A DNA stretch of 64,000 nucleotides from Amblyornis subalaris. Its lineage: Eukaryota > Chordata > Aves > Passeriformes > Ptilonorhynchidae. The notes under the pieces are model-generated. The model was not told the DNA's origin. It did no database searches and saw nothing but the letters and a program-made list of their open reading frames with translations. This document shows, one piece after another, positions 23,266 to 34,532 of the stretch. How positions within the stretch are numbered: the first letter of the stretch is position 1; every line of letters starts with the position of its first letter. The position numbers and the translations under genes are program-made. Location: NCBI GenBank assembly GCA_018881555.1, contig JACAXG010000026.1, forward strand, positions 8,632,581-8,696,580, written 5' to 3'.

Positions 23266-25341
23266 AAGAAATACAGGATGCCTCTTTCAGGAACCATGAG
23301 CTTTGTACATGTAATCAAGGGCACCCAAGTCACTGTGTTTTCATAAATTACCACCTTTCAGCCCAAGGTTTGAGACTTGGCTATATGCTTCTTTCTTTNG
23401 AAAGTGTAATGAATACAAAAGGAAAGTTACAACTGAAAGCAAATTGTTGAACTGGAATGAAAGAATTGTGGATGATTTAAAACATCTTTTGATTCTTCAT
23501 TTTGCCACATTGAGACCTACAGTATTTTTTCATGATGTAAAACAGAAAATTCAGGTTTGGCATTGACACAGTACACAGTCATAGATACTTTCAGAAAAAG
23601 ACAGAACTCCTGCCAGTCAAAAACTAAAGTAAATCATCATGTTACAAAATGCTTATGAGCAATGGAACTATATGAATACTTAATTTTGGATTTAGTGACT
23701 GATTTGACATGAAAAGTAGTATTTTTCCAGGTCTTGTTTCTAATACATTTAATTTTAATTTTTGTATTTGAATTTCAAAGACCAAATGTTATTCTGAAAT
23801 TGAAAGCCTATATNTTCTTCTAGGAAATAGTAAAATGCAAAAAAAAAAAAGTTTCACTTGATTTGGATTATTTTTTGTCAGACAATATCAGCCGGATTTG
23901 AATTTAATTAATATGCTTTGGTTTATTCAAAATATTTTTTCAGTACATTNATTATAAGTATACTATTTATATCTATTTCATAATATAAAAATGTCATTTA
24001 AACCACAAAAGTTTTAATCCTCTACGGTAAACTCAATACTCTTCAAACTTGCTTTTTTGAAGTGACAGAAATAAGTGTTTATCTGGAGGAACTCTGCAAA
24101 TATTTACATGAATATTTTTAAAAATGTATGCATATCCACTTTTTTGTACTTTATTTGGGTTTTAGTTTGCGGGGAAGACCAGGGTGGAAGGATGTTCAGA
24201 GAATAGAAAGCACTCTAAGAACATANAACCCTTAATGTCTCAGTCAGGTAAATTCTTTGCATAAATGCTCNGATGTGTTGGGCTGCTATGCCCTCAAATT
24301 TTTGTAAAGAAGTCTTTTCAAAAAATAAGCAAGGCTCCAATATTATTTTAGCACATAGAAGATATTCAAACATAAAAAGCCCTGCAGTATCAAGGCAATA
24401 AAAAGCAACAAAAGAACAATCAATTCCTGAAGCCTGACATTTACAACAAAACACAGACAATGCTTTATTCAAAACCCGAAAGATAACAGTGATGGATAAA
24501 AGGATGTTTTAACACACAGAAAATTCAAGCTGACTTTCTCTGTGATCCCTGAAAAAAAGCTCGAACTCNAGCAAGATGCAAGTAATGTTAGACCATAGTT
24601 ACATTTCCTAGAAGTGTATAACAACTGATTTTTTTAAAAATTATGTTANGAGGCTTATGCTGGGTTAATTATACAGTTTACAGTGTCCTTGCAGTCATGC
24701 ATTTTTTAAATATTCTAGAAAGTGTAATAGTTGGTCTGTAGTGGTTATTTAAAATATCTCACCATCAATACAACTTCGTTCTTTTATGTGGATCATATTT
24801 TGGCATGTTTTATTTTTTCTTGCTAGTTTTGCTCTACTTTTATCTATTTACATAATCTTTCCATTTTCCATGTGAATTAAATTACTATCTTATGAGAAAC
24901 AAGGCACAAGAAAGAAAACTGTACTATTTATAAAATTTTCTCTCCTAAATACCTCAGAAACTGGTAATATCACTCATTATATTAATGTTCGTGTCTTTCA
25001 TAAGTTATTTCACTCTTTTAAGGTAAAGCCCAAATAAGAAATGAGAACATGAAAAAGATACTATATTCTTCCAGTTGTTATAGAGATCAGCTTTCCCTGT
25101 TTGATACTTTACTCTGTCTCTACTCCACTGAATTCACTCCTGGTGTATAATAGTTACATCTTCTAGTTCATGTTGCAATACAAGTCTATTTTGTTACAGA
25201 AAATAAAGTTCTCATCCACAAATACAGCTCTCAGGTTTCCAGAACCGAGGGAATTTTTCGCACTTNTTTTTTTTTAAATGGATTTCAACACAATGAACAC
25301 AACGGAAATAAATATAAGTGTCTGAATGTGATGGAAGTTTG
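23266..25341. other. AT-rich non-coding sequence
   Basis: No repeat family or exon recognised. An 85-codon minus-strand frame at 24215-24472 contains ambiguous bases and shows no domain. Confidence 0.6.
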
Positions 25342-25487
25342 AGAATCACAGAATGGCTTGAGTTGAAAGGGACTTTAAAGATCACCTAGTTCCAACCTCC
25401 TGCATGGGCAGGAACACCTTCCACTAGAGCAGTTGCTCAGAGCTCCATCCAGGAATGGACTGTTCAAGGCCAGGTTGTAGGGAGCTC
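25342..25487 (-). mobile_element. Short CR1 3' fragment with inverted 5' piece
   Basis: From 25342 (AGAATCACAGAATGGCTTG) to 25450 the plus strand shows an inverted CR1 3' end, so the element is on the minus strand. At 25451 orientation switches: GTTCAAGGCCAGGTTG (25462-25477) is the plus-sense CR1 block, followed by GGAGCTCT. The element is thus a 3' end on one strand joined to a neighbouring 5' block on the other, the arrangement expected from twin priming. Confidence 0.8.
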
Positions 25488-25504
25488 TTATAAAGAGCTC
25501 TTAT
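25482..25504. repeat. GAGCTCTTAT direct repeat and hairpin
   Basis: GAGCTCTTAT occurs at 25482-25491 and 25495-25504. At 25482-25500 the same bases form a perfect 8-bp hairpin (GAGCTCTT / AAGAGCTC) with a 3-base loop. It lies exactly at the inner end of the inverted CR1 piece. Confidence 0.85.
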
Positions 25505-26207
25505 TAAATTTTGTAGTGAGCAAAGNAGAAGTTATTCAGCAATCCAGGAGTCCAAAGAACATGATTCAACAAAGAGAAGACAATTTAGTTGACTAGGATC
25601 ATAGATAAATTTTTAATTAATTAGTCTGTCATCCTGCTTAACTTCTTCTGCTTCTCCACAAAATATTGACTTTTGATGGAGTAAATTGTGGTATAGCTGT
25701 GCTAACCTATGTTGCATTGCTGATTAAAAAGAAGTCACATTTTTACAGTGATAGTTCTANTAAAGGTTGAAGATAGTAGGAATTGTCTGAATGTTTAGAC
25801 TCAGAGTCCAGTGTAAAGTTGGTGGTGCTTGAACCTGTAAATAGCCGCCTCTGGTATACTTCAGATGCCATTCATAACATTGTAGGATNCTATAATTCTA
25901 TCTTTTTTTCTAATTTTTTTTCTAAATCCTCAAAAATTGACAAGAAAATGTAGACTCACATGGTCTTTATGTAATAGTTTACCAGTACGATGTTGTGGTG
26001 GCCATCTGAAGGGAAAAGGAGCAACAANGTGCGCAGATACTTGTGGTTGAAAAAGAGTAAAAAAATGCAGGGAGTCCAGAAAAAATGTATAAAGTTATAT
26101 TAGTAAATTGTACATGGTCGAAATCGGTGTGTTAGTCCCTTATAGTATTAACTCTTGGTGATGGATTTTGAATAATGAGTAGGGTGGAAAAGAAGAGAGA
26201 TAGATTA
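25505..26207. other. AT-rich non-coding sequence
   Basis: Nothing recognised between the CR1 fragment and the purine tract. Confidence 0.6.
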
Positions 26208-26338
26208 AAGAGAGAGAGAGAGAGAGAAAGAAAGGAAGAAAAAGGGAAGAAAGGAAGGGAGAAAGGAAGAAAGGAAGAAAGGGAGAAAGGAAGAAAGGGA
26301 GAACGAAAGAAAGGAAGAAAGGAAGGAAGGAAAAAATG
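26208..26338 (+). repeat. Purine-only microsatellite: (GA)n then GGAA/GAAA
   Basis: An almost pure purine strand of about 130 bases: (GA)n at 26210-26228, then mixed GAAA, GGAA, GGGA units, with one C near 26303. It produces Arg/Lys/Glu-only frames on one strand and Phe/Leu/Ser-only frames on the other; these are not genes. Confidence 0.95.
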
Positions 26339-26345
26339 CAGAAAG

Positions 26346-27356
26346 AAAGCTCACCATTCCTGGCTCCAGTGTTGTTCCAGCTGATGGGATGTCCAGAGTC
26401 CTGAGCTGCACACATGCCTGGGCTTCATGTGGGTACCATTTTATAGATAAGGTTTCTCTGCCCTGGAGCTAAGTTTCTCTGATTCTATACAAATCGGTTC
26501 TCATGCACACTCCACTCTTCCAGACCTTTCTGGAAATGGGTCAAAGGGCTTCAGGGGTCTTTTGTGGTCCTGAGTACCCCCTACTGGGTCAGCCTTTGGT
26601 CAACAGTCCATGTCTGCTTCTCAACCTCATTCCTGTACCTGCTCTGGGCTATGCTTGTCTCCAGGAGCCAGAACAAGGACATTTGTCCCAGGAAAGTGCT
26701 GCCCTACCTCCGCATGGACCCTGCTCTGCTCACATCCTATCTCACAGAGGGTTCTACCCAGCTGTGGGTGTTTGAGACATACAATTTTAAGAATTATCCA
26801 TGGCGTTTCTTCATATTTGACAATGAAAAAGGAAAAATTGGACACCATCTCTCTCTACCAATAGTGATGACTTTATCTGCTTAAAATCGGAAGCTGGATG
26901 ATGTTATGAGGGTAGGGAAAGCAGTTACCTTTATTTGAGGTCCTCTCGAGTACANAGCACACACTGATCAGTTTTGTGTCCCGTCCCAAGTGTCCGTTCT
27001 CCGTTCTCCCTNGTGTGTGTGTACCTGTAGCATTTTTATATGTTTACATCAAATTAAAATAGTTTATAAAAATCTTCCAATTAGAAATACGGTTAATGAG
27101 GTGATCCCCTTTGGCTCAGCCTCCTGCTGAAATCCCCACCTAATGCTGAGGTCCTGTTGTTTGGGCTTTTAGGAGACATGGGACAGAGAAGTGTCCCTGG
27201 TTCCCAGAACACTAGTTGTGTTGACAATAAGGTTGACATAGGAATCTTATTTTGACTCTAGGGATAGGGACTAGGGGATAGGGACTAGGGGATAGGGAAA
27301 ACTAGTTAGGAATTTACAAGGTTAGAGGGTAAAGGCTACAGGGCTACGGGACTACA
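26346..27356 (-). mobile_element. Candidate LTR or ERV remnant, minus strand
   Basis: Read on the minus strand from about 27356, the sequence starts with CCTGTAGTCCCGTAGCCC-type repeats and a TCCCCTAGTCCCTA array. It continues with a TATA-like CATATAAAAATG (about 27035-27046) and AAATAAAGG (about 26929-26937), and later a second TATA-like CTATAAAATGG (about 26440-26450). This order suggests an avian ERV LTR followed by leader sequence, or one long LTR. It is GC-richer than its surroundings. I found no target duplication and no retroviral protein, so this is tentative. Confidence 0.35.
27261..27298 (+). repeat. 14-bp tandem repeat GGGATAGGGACTAG, about 2.7 copies
   Basis: Two perfect units (27261-27274, 27275-27288) and a partial third. 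CTAGGG-rich units continue loosely to the right as CTACAGGGCTACGGGACTACAG (27333-27356). Confidence 0.9.
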
Positions 27357-28759
27357 GGGCTACTAATATACCATTAATATAAAAAGCATAAAAGCAAAAA
27401 TCTCTTTGGCATCAATAGGTCTAAACTGTAAATTACCGACTTCTCTGCAATCAGAATGTGTTTTACCCTTAAGAAATGTTCTATCAGAATTCTATTTGAA
27501 AATCAAAACTGATTTTGGTTTGTATGATGCTCATCTATTTTTTTTTTCACCACTTCTAAGTCTTCTTAATCACAATGACTTTGCAACCACATATTCATCA
27601 AATTGCTTAAATATTTCTTAGATGCTTTCCTTTTTCATTCTGGTCAACAACAGCCAAAAAATCAATTTTCCTGAGAATATAATTATTAATGCATTTAGTT
27701 AAAGTTCAAAAAAAAAGTATGTCTTCTTTATTTTCGCATCGTAGTCTGTCTTTGAAATGTGTAGCTTAAGGCACGGGGAGTCTACACCACAAAGATTTAA
27801 ACCTGGATTTTTGCACTTTGCCAACAGGTAAAGAAGTTTTGTGTTTATCATTTTTTCTCTTGCACAATATCACTTGATAAAACTCTCACTTAGAAGTGGG
27901 CATATTATTGATTGTCAACTATTGCATGCTTAGATAGTGAGGGGATTTTAGAAGACACATTTTTNGATCCTGAACTCAATATCCAGACATACTAAAAATA
28001 TTATGAAATTGCCTATTGAAAGCTTCTTGTGTAAAATTAATTTAAATAGGCATTTGCAAATAAAAAGGATATACTTAACTAAATAATTAGCATATTGATA
28101 ATATTCAGAAATACTATAAAAATTCAACAAGCCCTTAAATTCTANTGGCTAATTAAATGTTCAAAGAATCTACTAGTTTATTTCAAAATAGAATCTAACA
28201 TTTTTGGATACAGAGTTAAATATGTAGAAAGGTTAATTTTTAATATTGGAGCAGTACTCTTAAGACTACTACTATTGTCTTTGTTCCCCAAGCAGCTAAA
28301 ATATAGAGATAAGGCAGCTAAAAAATGCTCTATAGAGATATGGAATTAAAAGTAATGTAACATTTTTGTCTGCAAAATTTATGAGAATTTTTTTTATCTC
28401 GACAAAGATGGTCTTGTTCTATACTAAAAAAAACAAACCCTGCTATCAAAGGAGGAAATAAATCAGTTTATTCTATCTAATAATTACCTCAAACTTGCAG
28501 TAAGTTTGTAAATCTCTGTATTTTAAAATAATAATAGTCCCACTGAAGGAATCTGAAAGGCAAACAGAACAATATCAACAAATTAAAGATCAATTTTCAA
28601 GAATTTGGTTTTCATTCTCCACAACTCAATCAACTCTTTTATCTTACATCAAAGATTGTTTATCTAGCAATACCAATGCAAAAGTCCTTCTTTGTGAAGA
28701 NATTCAGATAAACCACTACTTTAAATAGCCAATTTTGGCATATTTATATATAGAAGCAC
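27357..28759. other. AT-rich non-coding sequence
   Basis: No gene or repeat recognised. Frames are short and AT-driven (for example 28095-28349 plus, with an ambiguous base). Confidence 0.6.
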
Positions 28760-29175
28760 AGTGTACCCCATGACTGTTTTGCTTGTCCTCAGTTTCCTTT
28801 GTTCACATTAACCTTGTTTCCCAAGGAAGTAAAAGGATAGAAGTTTTGGTTCATGTCTCATCATGCCTCGTAATGATTTTTCCATGAGCCCTAGGAGACA
28901 GACTCCCTCTGCTTCTGCAAATTAGCAAGCCAGGCAGGGGGTCACAGTAAGACAACGTGACAAGTAAGAAAATTTCTCCCCAGGATACTGTTGAAATTAA
29001 TTTACTGAAGCTCACAAGGCAGATGGTTACAGACTTTGGTATGGAGAAGAAAAATAGCTCTATTTCAGTGGTGATCCTCCTGTTACCCTTCCAGTGTGTA
29101 AGCGGGAATAAATGCTGCTTTAAACCCTGCTATCTTTGGATCCATACTGTGGCTGTCTTAGAACACAAGTCACAA
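28760..29175 (+). mobile_element. Candidate LTR, plus strand
   Basis: The stretch ending GCGGGAATAAATGCTGCTTTAAACCCTGC (29102-29130), then a block ending in AACACAAGTCACA, resembles the polyA signal and U5 of a retroviral LTR. Upstream sequence from about 28761 (GTGTACCCCATGAC) is mildly GC-richer than its surroundings. No convincing target duplication was found (AGCACAG against AGCAGAA is weak). It directly precedes a CR1 fragment. Confidence 0.3.
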
Positions 29176-29224
29176 GCAGAAAGTTTAAATCAGTGGCATC
29201 ATTTTGGCATCTTCTCTCCCAANG

Positions 29225-29762
29225 AGAAGGCATAGGGGACACTGAATAATGAGCTTTAATGCAGAGCAGAGGAAGGTCGAAGTCCTGCACCTGGGAAGGA
29301 ACAACTCCATGCATGAATATATGCTGGGGATCAACCCATATGTAAATGAGCTTGGCAGGAAAGGACCCGGGCAGGGGGCTGGTGGACACCAGGTTGAACA
29401 CGAGCCATAATGTGTCCTTGCCATAAACAAGAACAATGGTATCCTGGGCTAAACTAGGAGTAGTGTTGCCTAGGTGGAGGGAGGTGAGTCTTCCCCTCTA
29501 CTCAGCACTGGTGAGGCCACATCTGGAGTGCTGTATCCAGTTCTGGGTTCCTCATTGCAAGAGAGACATGGGCATTCTGCAGAGAATCCAGCAAAGGGCC
29601 ACAAAAATTATAAGGAACTGGAGCGTCTTTCCTGTGAGGAAAGGCTGAGAGAGCTGGGAGTCTTTAGCCTTAGCAGAGAAGGCTCTGGAGTGGAGGAACA
29701 TGTGTCTCTTACCAATGTCTATAAATACCTGAAAGGTGGGTGCCAAAAAGATGCAACCCTGC
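29225..29762 (+). mobile_element. CR1 LINE fragment lacking its 3' end
   Basis: Plus-strand ORF2 C-terminal region: the CTGCACCTGGGAAGGAACAA block (29286-29305), then a 29436-29648 frame reading [20 protein letters not shown], and the [16 protein letters not shown] block near 29640-29680. Similarity stops near ACCTGAAAGGTGGGTGCC (about 29745), well before the usual 3' UTR and octamer tail. Since CR1 copies nearly always keep the 3' end, the tail was probably deleted later. Confidence 0.85.
29436..29648 (+). pseudogene. CR1 ORF2 C-terminal remnant
   Basis: A 70-codon frame with the [17 protein letters not shown] and IQQRATKII motifs of the CR1 ORF2 C-terminus. The next segment ([11 protein letters not shown]) is in a different frame (29474-29782), showing a frameshift near 29625-29640. 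It is not a host gene. Confidence 0.8.
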
Positions 29763-31040
29763 ATTTTAATTTTTCAGCTTAAACTTTTAAAGTATGCACT
29801 TGTTACCAATTTTCCCTCATCTATTTTCATTAGTGAAAAATTGCAGAGCAACTTTTCTAGGTGAAAAATACAGTACAAGATATTTTTGGAAATTCTTTGT
29901 ATTCTAAATAGAGCTAATTGAAGAGGAACTTCTTCTCAAGATAGTCACCATGTTGCAGGCTGCCTTTCTTATACCTTTTCCCTTCACCTCTCTGTAATCC
30001 CTGCATTCCCTTCACAGTTTCCTGCAGATTGCTCAACCCTTGGATTTATGAAACTACAGTAAAGCCACTAGTTCCAAGGGTCTCAAGCTCAGCTCTGTGT
30101 CCATACTGATAGCAGCCAAATACAAATCACAAGAGAAATCGCAGGCAATGAATTTTGCTGTTACACAAGTAAAATCACATAATCTGCCTAGCAACAATAC
30201 CAGCAGGTTCTCATAGAATTGGGTGAAATTTCCATGTTCCCTAAATCTTCTCTTTCTGGGAAAAGAGAAAGTCTAGTTACTTGTCCTCTTTATTGTATCT
30301 AGGATCAGGCTTCAAGGAGGCACGTGACTGGAAGGGATTTTTCTTTCTAAAGCCCTTTTGCAAGCCTAGAGTGCCAAAAGATAATAAAATTTTTATTTTC
30401 GCAGCATCTGTAACAATCTTGATACTTTAGAGACAGAAAATTCAAAGGCTTAGTTTCCATAGGAATTTTTTTCAATATTCTGTTTATGAAATGTTGGTGA
30501 AAGAAGAATTTTTTCTTACATATCAAATCATGCTTTAACTTCCAAACATAGATGGAACCATATTTACAAAAATATCTGTCTCAGAAAAGGTCAGTTATAA
30601 CTGGAAATACATATCTCTGTACAAAAATCTGTTCACTCTCCAAGCAAAACAACTTCACATTGGGGCACAATGCTATACTGAGGACTTTTTTGCAGAGGTG
30701 CACACATAATGGTAAAAAATATAATTTCAGACAGAGATTTCCGACCTACAGAAAGCGAGACACAAGCTTTTCTTTTCTTTAAACCTAACAGAGTGCAAAC
30801 CTTTCTCTCTTTTAGGAGACACAAGACAAATGCTAAATACCTTGACTATTACAGGGATCAAGAGCAAAATGAATATCAGGGATCAGGAAATGAGAGGTCA
30901 CATGCACAGGCCCCTTAATTGGCCCTTGTGGAGGACAGGGCACCAGGACCATTGTATTGGCATTGCAGACTGAAGGACCTCTGCCCTGTTCACTGAGTGC
31001 TGCCTTTCTGTAAGATAATTATTTCAGAATTAAGAACATA
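29763..31040. other. AT-rich non-coding sequence
   Basis: No recognisable gene or repeat. Confidence 0.6.
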
Positions 31041-31330
31041 GACTCATAGAATCAAGGAATGGCCTGGGATGGAAGGGACCTTAAAGATCATCTAATTCCA
31101 ACCCCCTACCATGGGCAGGGGCACTTTCCGCTAGACCAGGTTGCTCAGAGCTCCATCCAACCTGGCCATGAATATTTCCAGGGATGGGGCATCCACAGCT
31201 TCTCTGGTAAACATGTTCTAGCACCTCACCACCCTCACAGTTAAGAATTTTTTCCTATTATCCGATCTAAACCTACTCTCTTTAAGTTTGAAGCCATTCC
31301 CCCTTGTCCTGCCACTACTTTCTCTTGCAA
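31041..31330 (-). mobile_element. CR1 LINE 3' fragment
   Basis: Starts with the inverted tail GACTCATAGAATC and runs through the standard CR1 3' blocks (CCATGGGCAGGGGCAC, GGATGGGGCATCCACAGC, CACCACCCTCACAG, TTGAAGCCATTCCCCC) to about 31330, where the element is 5'-truncated. It is among the better-conserved CR1 copies here. Confidence 0.95.
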
Positions 31331-33599
31331 GACGGTCAGACTCAAAGCCTTTCCTCTTATGAGGGAAAACGGGAAAGCACCCAGAGAAAGTGCAAGCCTT
31401 GTAGTCACAGTAACTAGTCAGTACAGAATTATTTTCAGCAGCTTTGTGTACCGGTAGTATAATTCAGCTGTATATCCACTACATAAAGATTAAGATCTGT
31501 AATTAATGTAAATCAGCACTGACATTAAAGGAACAGAAGTTACCCATGCAGATAGGGAGAGGCAATAATAAAAAATAATAAAACCCTTCCCCCAGTTACA
31601 AATTTTTCTTGGGCATTATTCAGTCCTTTGAAAGAGTACATAAGAAAAAAATGGATCTTCATTTCATGTTCTGAGAACTATGGAACAAAATTATGTATAT
31701 TTTTATAATTTCATGTCATATATGGATTTGACTCTTAAATATAACTGTGATTATGGATGTATTTTTCTTTCAATGCAGATCAATATTAATACCCTAGATA
31801 TATAGAGCACATACTGAGAGGATAATTTGCCCCTTAAATGTGCAAATCCTATTACAATATTTGTCTAAACCCTGGATTAATATTGAGTGGGTAGTTTTGC
31901 TAGCTCATCATAATTTTATCAGTACATATACTTTAACTATGAGAATGCTAATGACTCACACATCAGGCACCTTACAATGGAGTCCAATTACTTTAGACTA
32001 TTCAAACATGTTACAAATTTCAAAGACAGTTCCCATCTGACTACAGTCTTAATCTACTTTTAAAAGGAAGGTTTTTAAAATGCTAAGTAGTAAACCTTAC
32101 CTCATTGCATCTGTTCCTAATTGGACCATAATAATTTTTCTTTCCTTTTTCACGTAAACTCTTTCTAAATACCTTTCTTATAAAAAAGGATCTAGAACAC
32201 CATGCTGACAATTTTGATAATGAATTCCACTTTTTTAACTTTGCTCAATCTCATAAAGTATTAAAAAAAATTTCTCTACCGAGATAATTTTCTTGAAGAT
32301 TCAGGATGTGTTTTAGCACTGTTCTGTANGTGGTTCTTCCTTAAATGAAGATATCACTGGATTTATTTACACATTTCCATAAGTTATCTGTCCATCGTGT
32401 TTACTAGAGCAAGTAACAAGTCTGATTCCCATTTTGGGACAGTATCAGATGGGTCAAGAGCTGACAGAGACTATAAAAGGCTCATCCAGTCTGTGGATTT
32501 AAATTAGTGACTGCAATCCAGTCCTGTAAACTAGTGGCCACTTATGTTTGTGAGTAAAAATTGATAGGGACTTCTGTGAAAAGGTAAGGACAGAGAGGAT
32601 ACAAAAATTTAAATTCTAGTAACATTCTTAACATCTTGACAAAACTTGTGCTAAAGATGAAATATCAAAGACAACATTATGTCTTAATTTCAAAAAAATT
32701 ATTTTAGTGAAAAAATTAATAATCAATGCGTGGAGTAAAGTAGTTTCTGACATTCCCACTTAATGTAAATGTAAAATGCTATTCTTTTGTACAAGTCACA
32801 TTCCATATTACTGCAATTAATTTGGAACTAAATATCTCATCTGGCACTGTCAATAATGCAAAAATACTGGAACACAGAGCAGAGGATAGTCTTGATGCTG
32901 GGCAAACACGACAATACATTACTGTATATAAGCAATTGATCATAGTCCTTGGTCTGAAGTTTACAGTAGCCTGAGTCCAGTAACAGTATCTTCACAACAA
33001 TTTATTGTACATCATTATACACATGATGTTAAGACACCCTTAACTCTCCTTTAAGTATTCTCCAATTAACAACTCATTACTAAGCCAGATGGATCTGCAT
33101 TGGCTGTTAACTCCCATCTGCTGGGAAGGCTCTTTCCCATCAAGTTTGCCACAGTAATACATCTGTGAGTCCTGTATCTATCAAAGCAGTTGTTTCTCTG
33201 TACCCCTGTTTTGTGGACGTTACAAGCACATATCTCTTAGGAATGCTACATATCCATGCTACGTAACATATGTGGATGGACCCACAGACCTCACTAGTAA
33301 GGATTGGTTTGCTCATTTATACATATGGTTGAAGTAAAGATAAATATCTTTTTGCAATTATAATTTGATGGATTGTTGGTGGCTTTTTATGGGTTGAGAA
33401 GTAGGCAAAATATTAAATATTTATTAACAGGGTATTAAATTAAACCAGATACATTTCAGTTAAAGCATAGAGTCTGACCAGTGATTTTGGCAGTGAGCAA
33501 ACCTTTGTTAAATGGTATAGAGTAAAAGCACAGCAAAAGGGACAACAACTTCTGAAATCTTTGAGTGAAGCATACATGAATTCNATACGTTCAATGAAT
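31331..33599. other. AT-rich non-coding sequence
   Basis: No repeat family, exon or RNA gene recognised. Confidence 0.6.
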
Positions 33600-33862
33600 A
33601 GTTGATAGGACAAGGAATAACGGGTCTGAACTGAAAGAGGGTTCAATATTAGGAAAAAAATTTTTACTAGAAGGGTAGTGAGAACTGGAACAGGTTGCCC
33701 AGAGAGCTGCCCAAGCCTGGCACTATTCAAAGCCAGGTTGGATAAGCCTTGAGCAACCTGGTCTANTGACGCGCTCCCATCACCCATGGCAGGGGGGATG
33801 GGATTAGATGATTTTTAAGGTTCATTCCAACACCTTAACATTCTATGATTCTGTGATTCTGT
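33600..33862 (+). mobile_element. CR1 LINE 3' fragment
   Basis: Plus-strand CR1 3' end with GTTGCCCAGAGAGCTGCCC (33696-33714), CAAAGCCAGGTTGGATAAG, CCCATGGCAGGGGGGATGGG and the tail ATTCTATGATTCTGTGATTC (33841-33860). It is 5'-truncated near 33600. Confidence 0.95.
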
Positions 33863-34416
33863 TTCATGTGATACCCACATGTTTAATAAGTAGAGTATCA
33901 TGTTTCTCTCTATTGGCATATGAGGAAAGGTTGGGTTTGGGTTTTTTCTTTCTTAGTTGGATGGTAGTGTTTTTTTGGGCAACAGTTTGGTTGGATAGTC
34001 ATAGCTGTGTAGAAATGTGAAGAAGTTGCTAAATGGGAGCCATTAGAGTAGATGTATCACAGAGTGGAATGTATGTCCTCTCTATACTTCTGATATTCCT
34101 GTGAGCCTGCTGTGTTCAGCACCCCTGAAAAGAGCCATTAAAAGTTCCAGGGAAGTGGAATTTCACTATTTATGAGAAGAGTTTCTAAAAAAAATATTTC
34201 AGCTGAGAGAAGAAATTATAGTCTCTGCAAATAAACCAATCACTTATCCATTAAAAAGTACTATCTTTATATAAAAAGCAATTATTATATAAAGCAAAAA
34301 GAGTGTGAAGTAAAACTGAAACAAAAAGCCAAACCCTTCAATAAACAAACAACACTAATGCTTATTATCAAAATTGGAAAATGTCCTATGGCATGTACCT
34401 TTTCCGCTTTTTTCAG
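33863..34416. other. AT-rich non-coding sequence
   Basis: Background sequence leading up to the acceptor-like tract described in the next entry. No gene seen. Confidence 0.6.
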
Positions 34417-34532
34417 TGAGCCTAGCACTATCACTAAAGGCCGCAAACCTCCGCGAGAGGTTCATCTTGCTGCTGCCTTTCAATCTCTAGCCCCCTGTGG
34501 CAAGAGGCATGGGAGCACTGCTGAAACCTCAG
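34417..34532 (+). other. Candidate exon (unproven)
   Basis: A 116-base segment is bordered by a strong acceptor-like site (pyrimidine tract CCTTTTCCGCTTTTTTCAG, 34398-34416) and a consensus donor (CAG/GTGAGT, donor GT at 34533). A branch-point-like CACTAAT lies at 34353-34359. It is richer in GC than its flanks, holds several CpGs (GGCCGC, CTCCGCGAG) and is open in one frame, part of a 131-codon frame at 34358-34753. I do not recognise the peptide. It could be a lncRNA exon, an alternative exon of a large gene spanning the window, or chance. Confidence 0.25.

Noticed and set aside
26140..26415. Phe/Leu/Ser-rich and Arg/Lys/Glu-rich frames
   Set aside because: Both are translations of the purine microsatellite.
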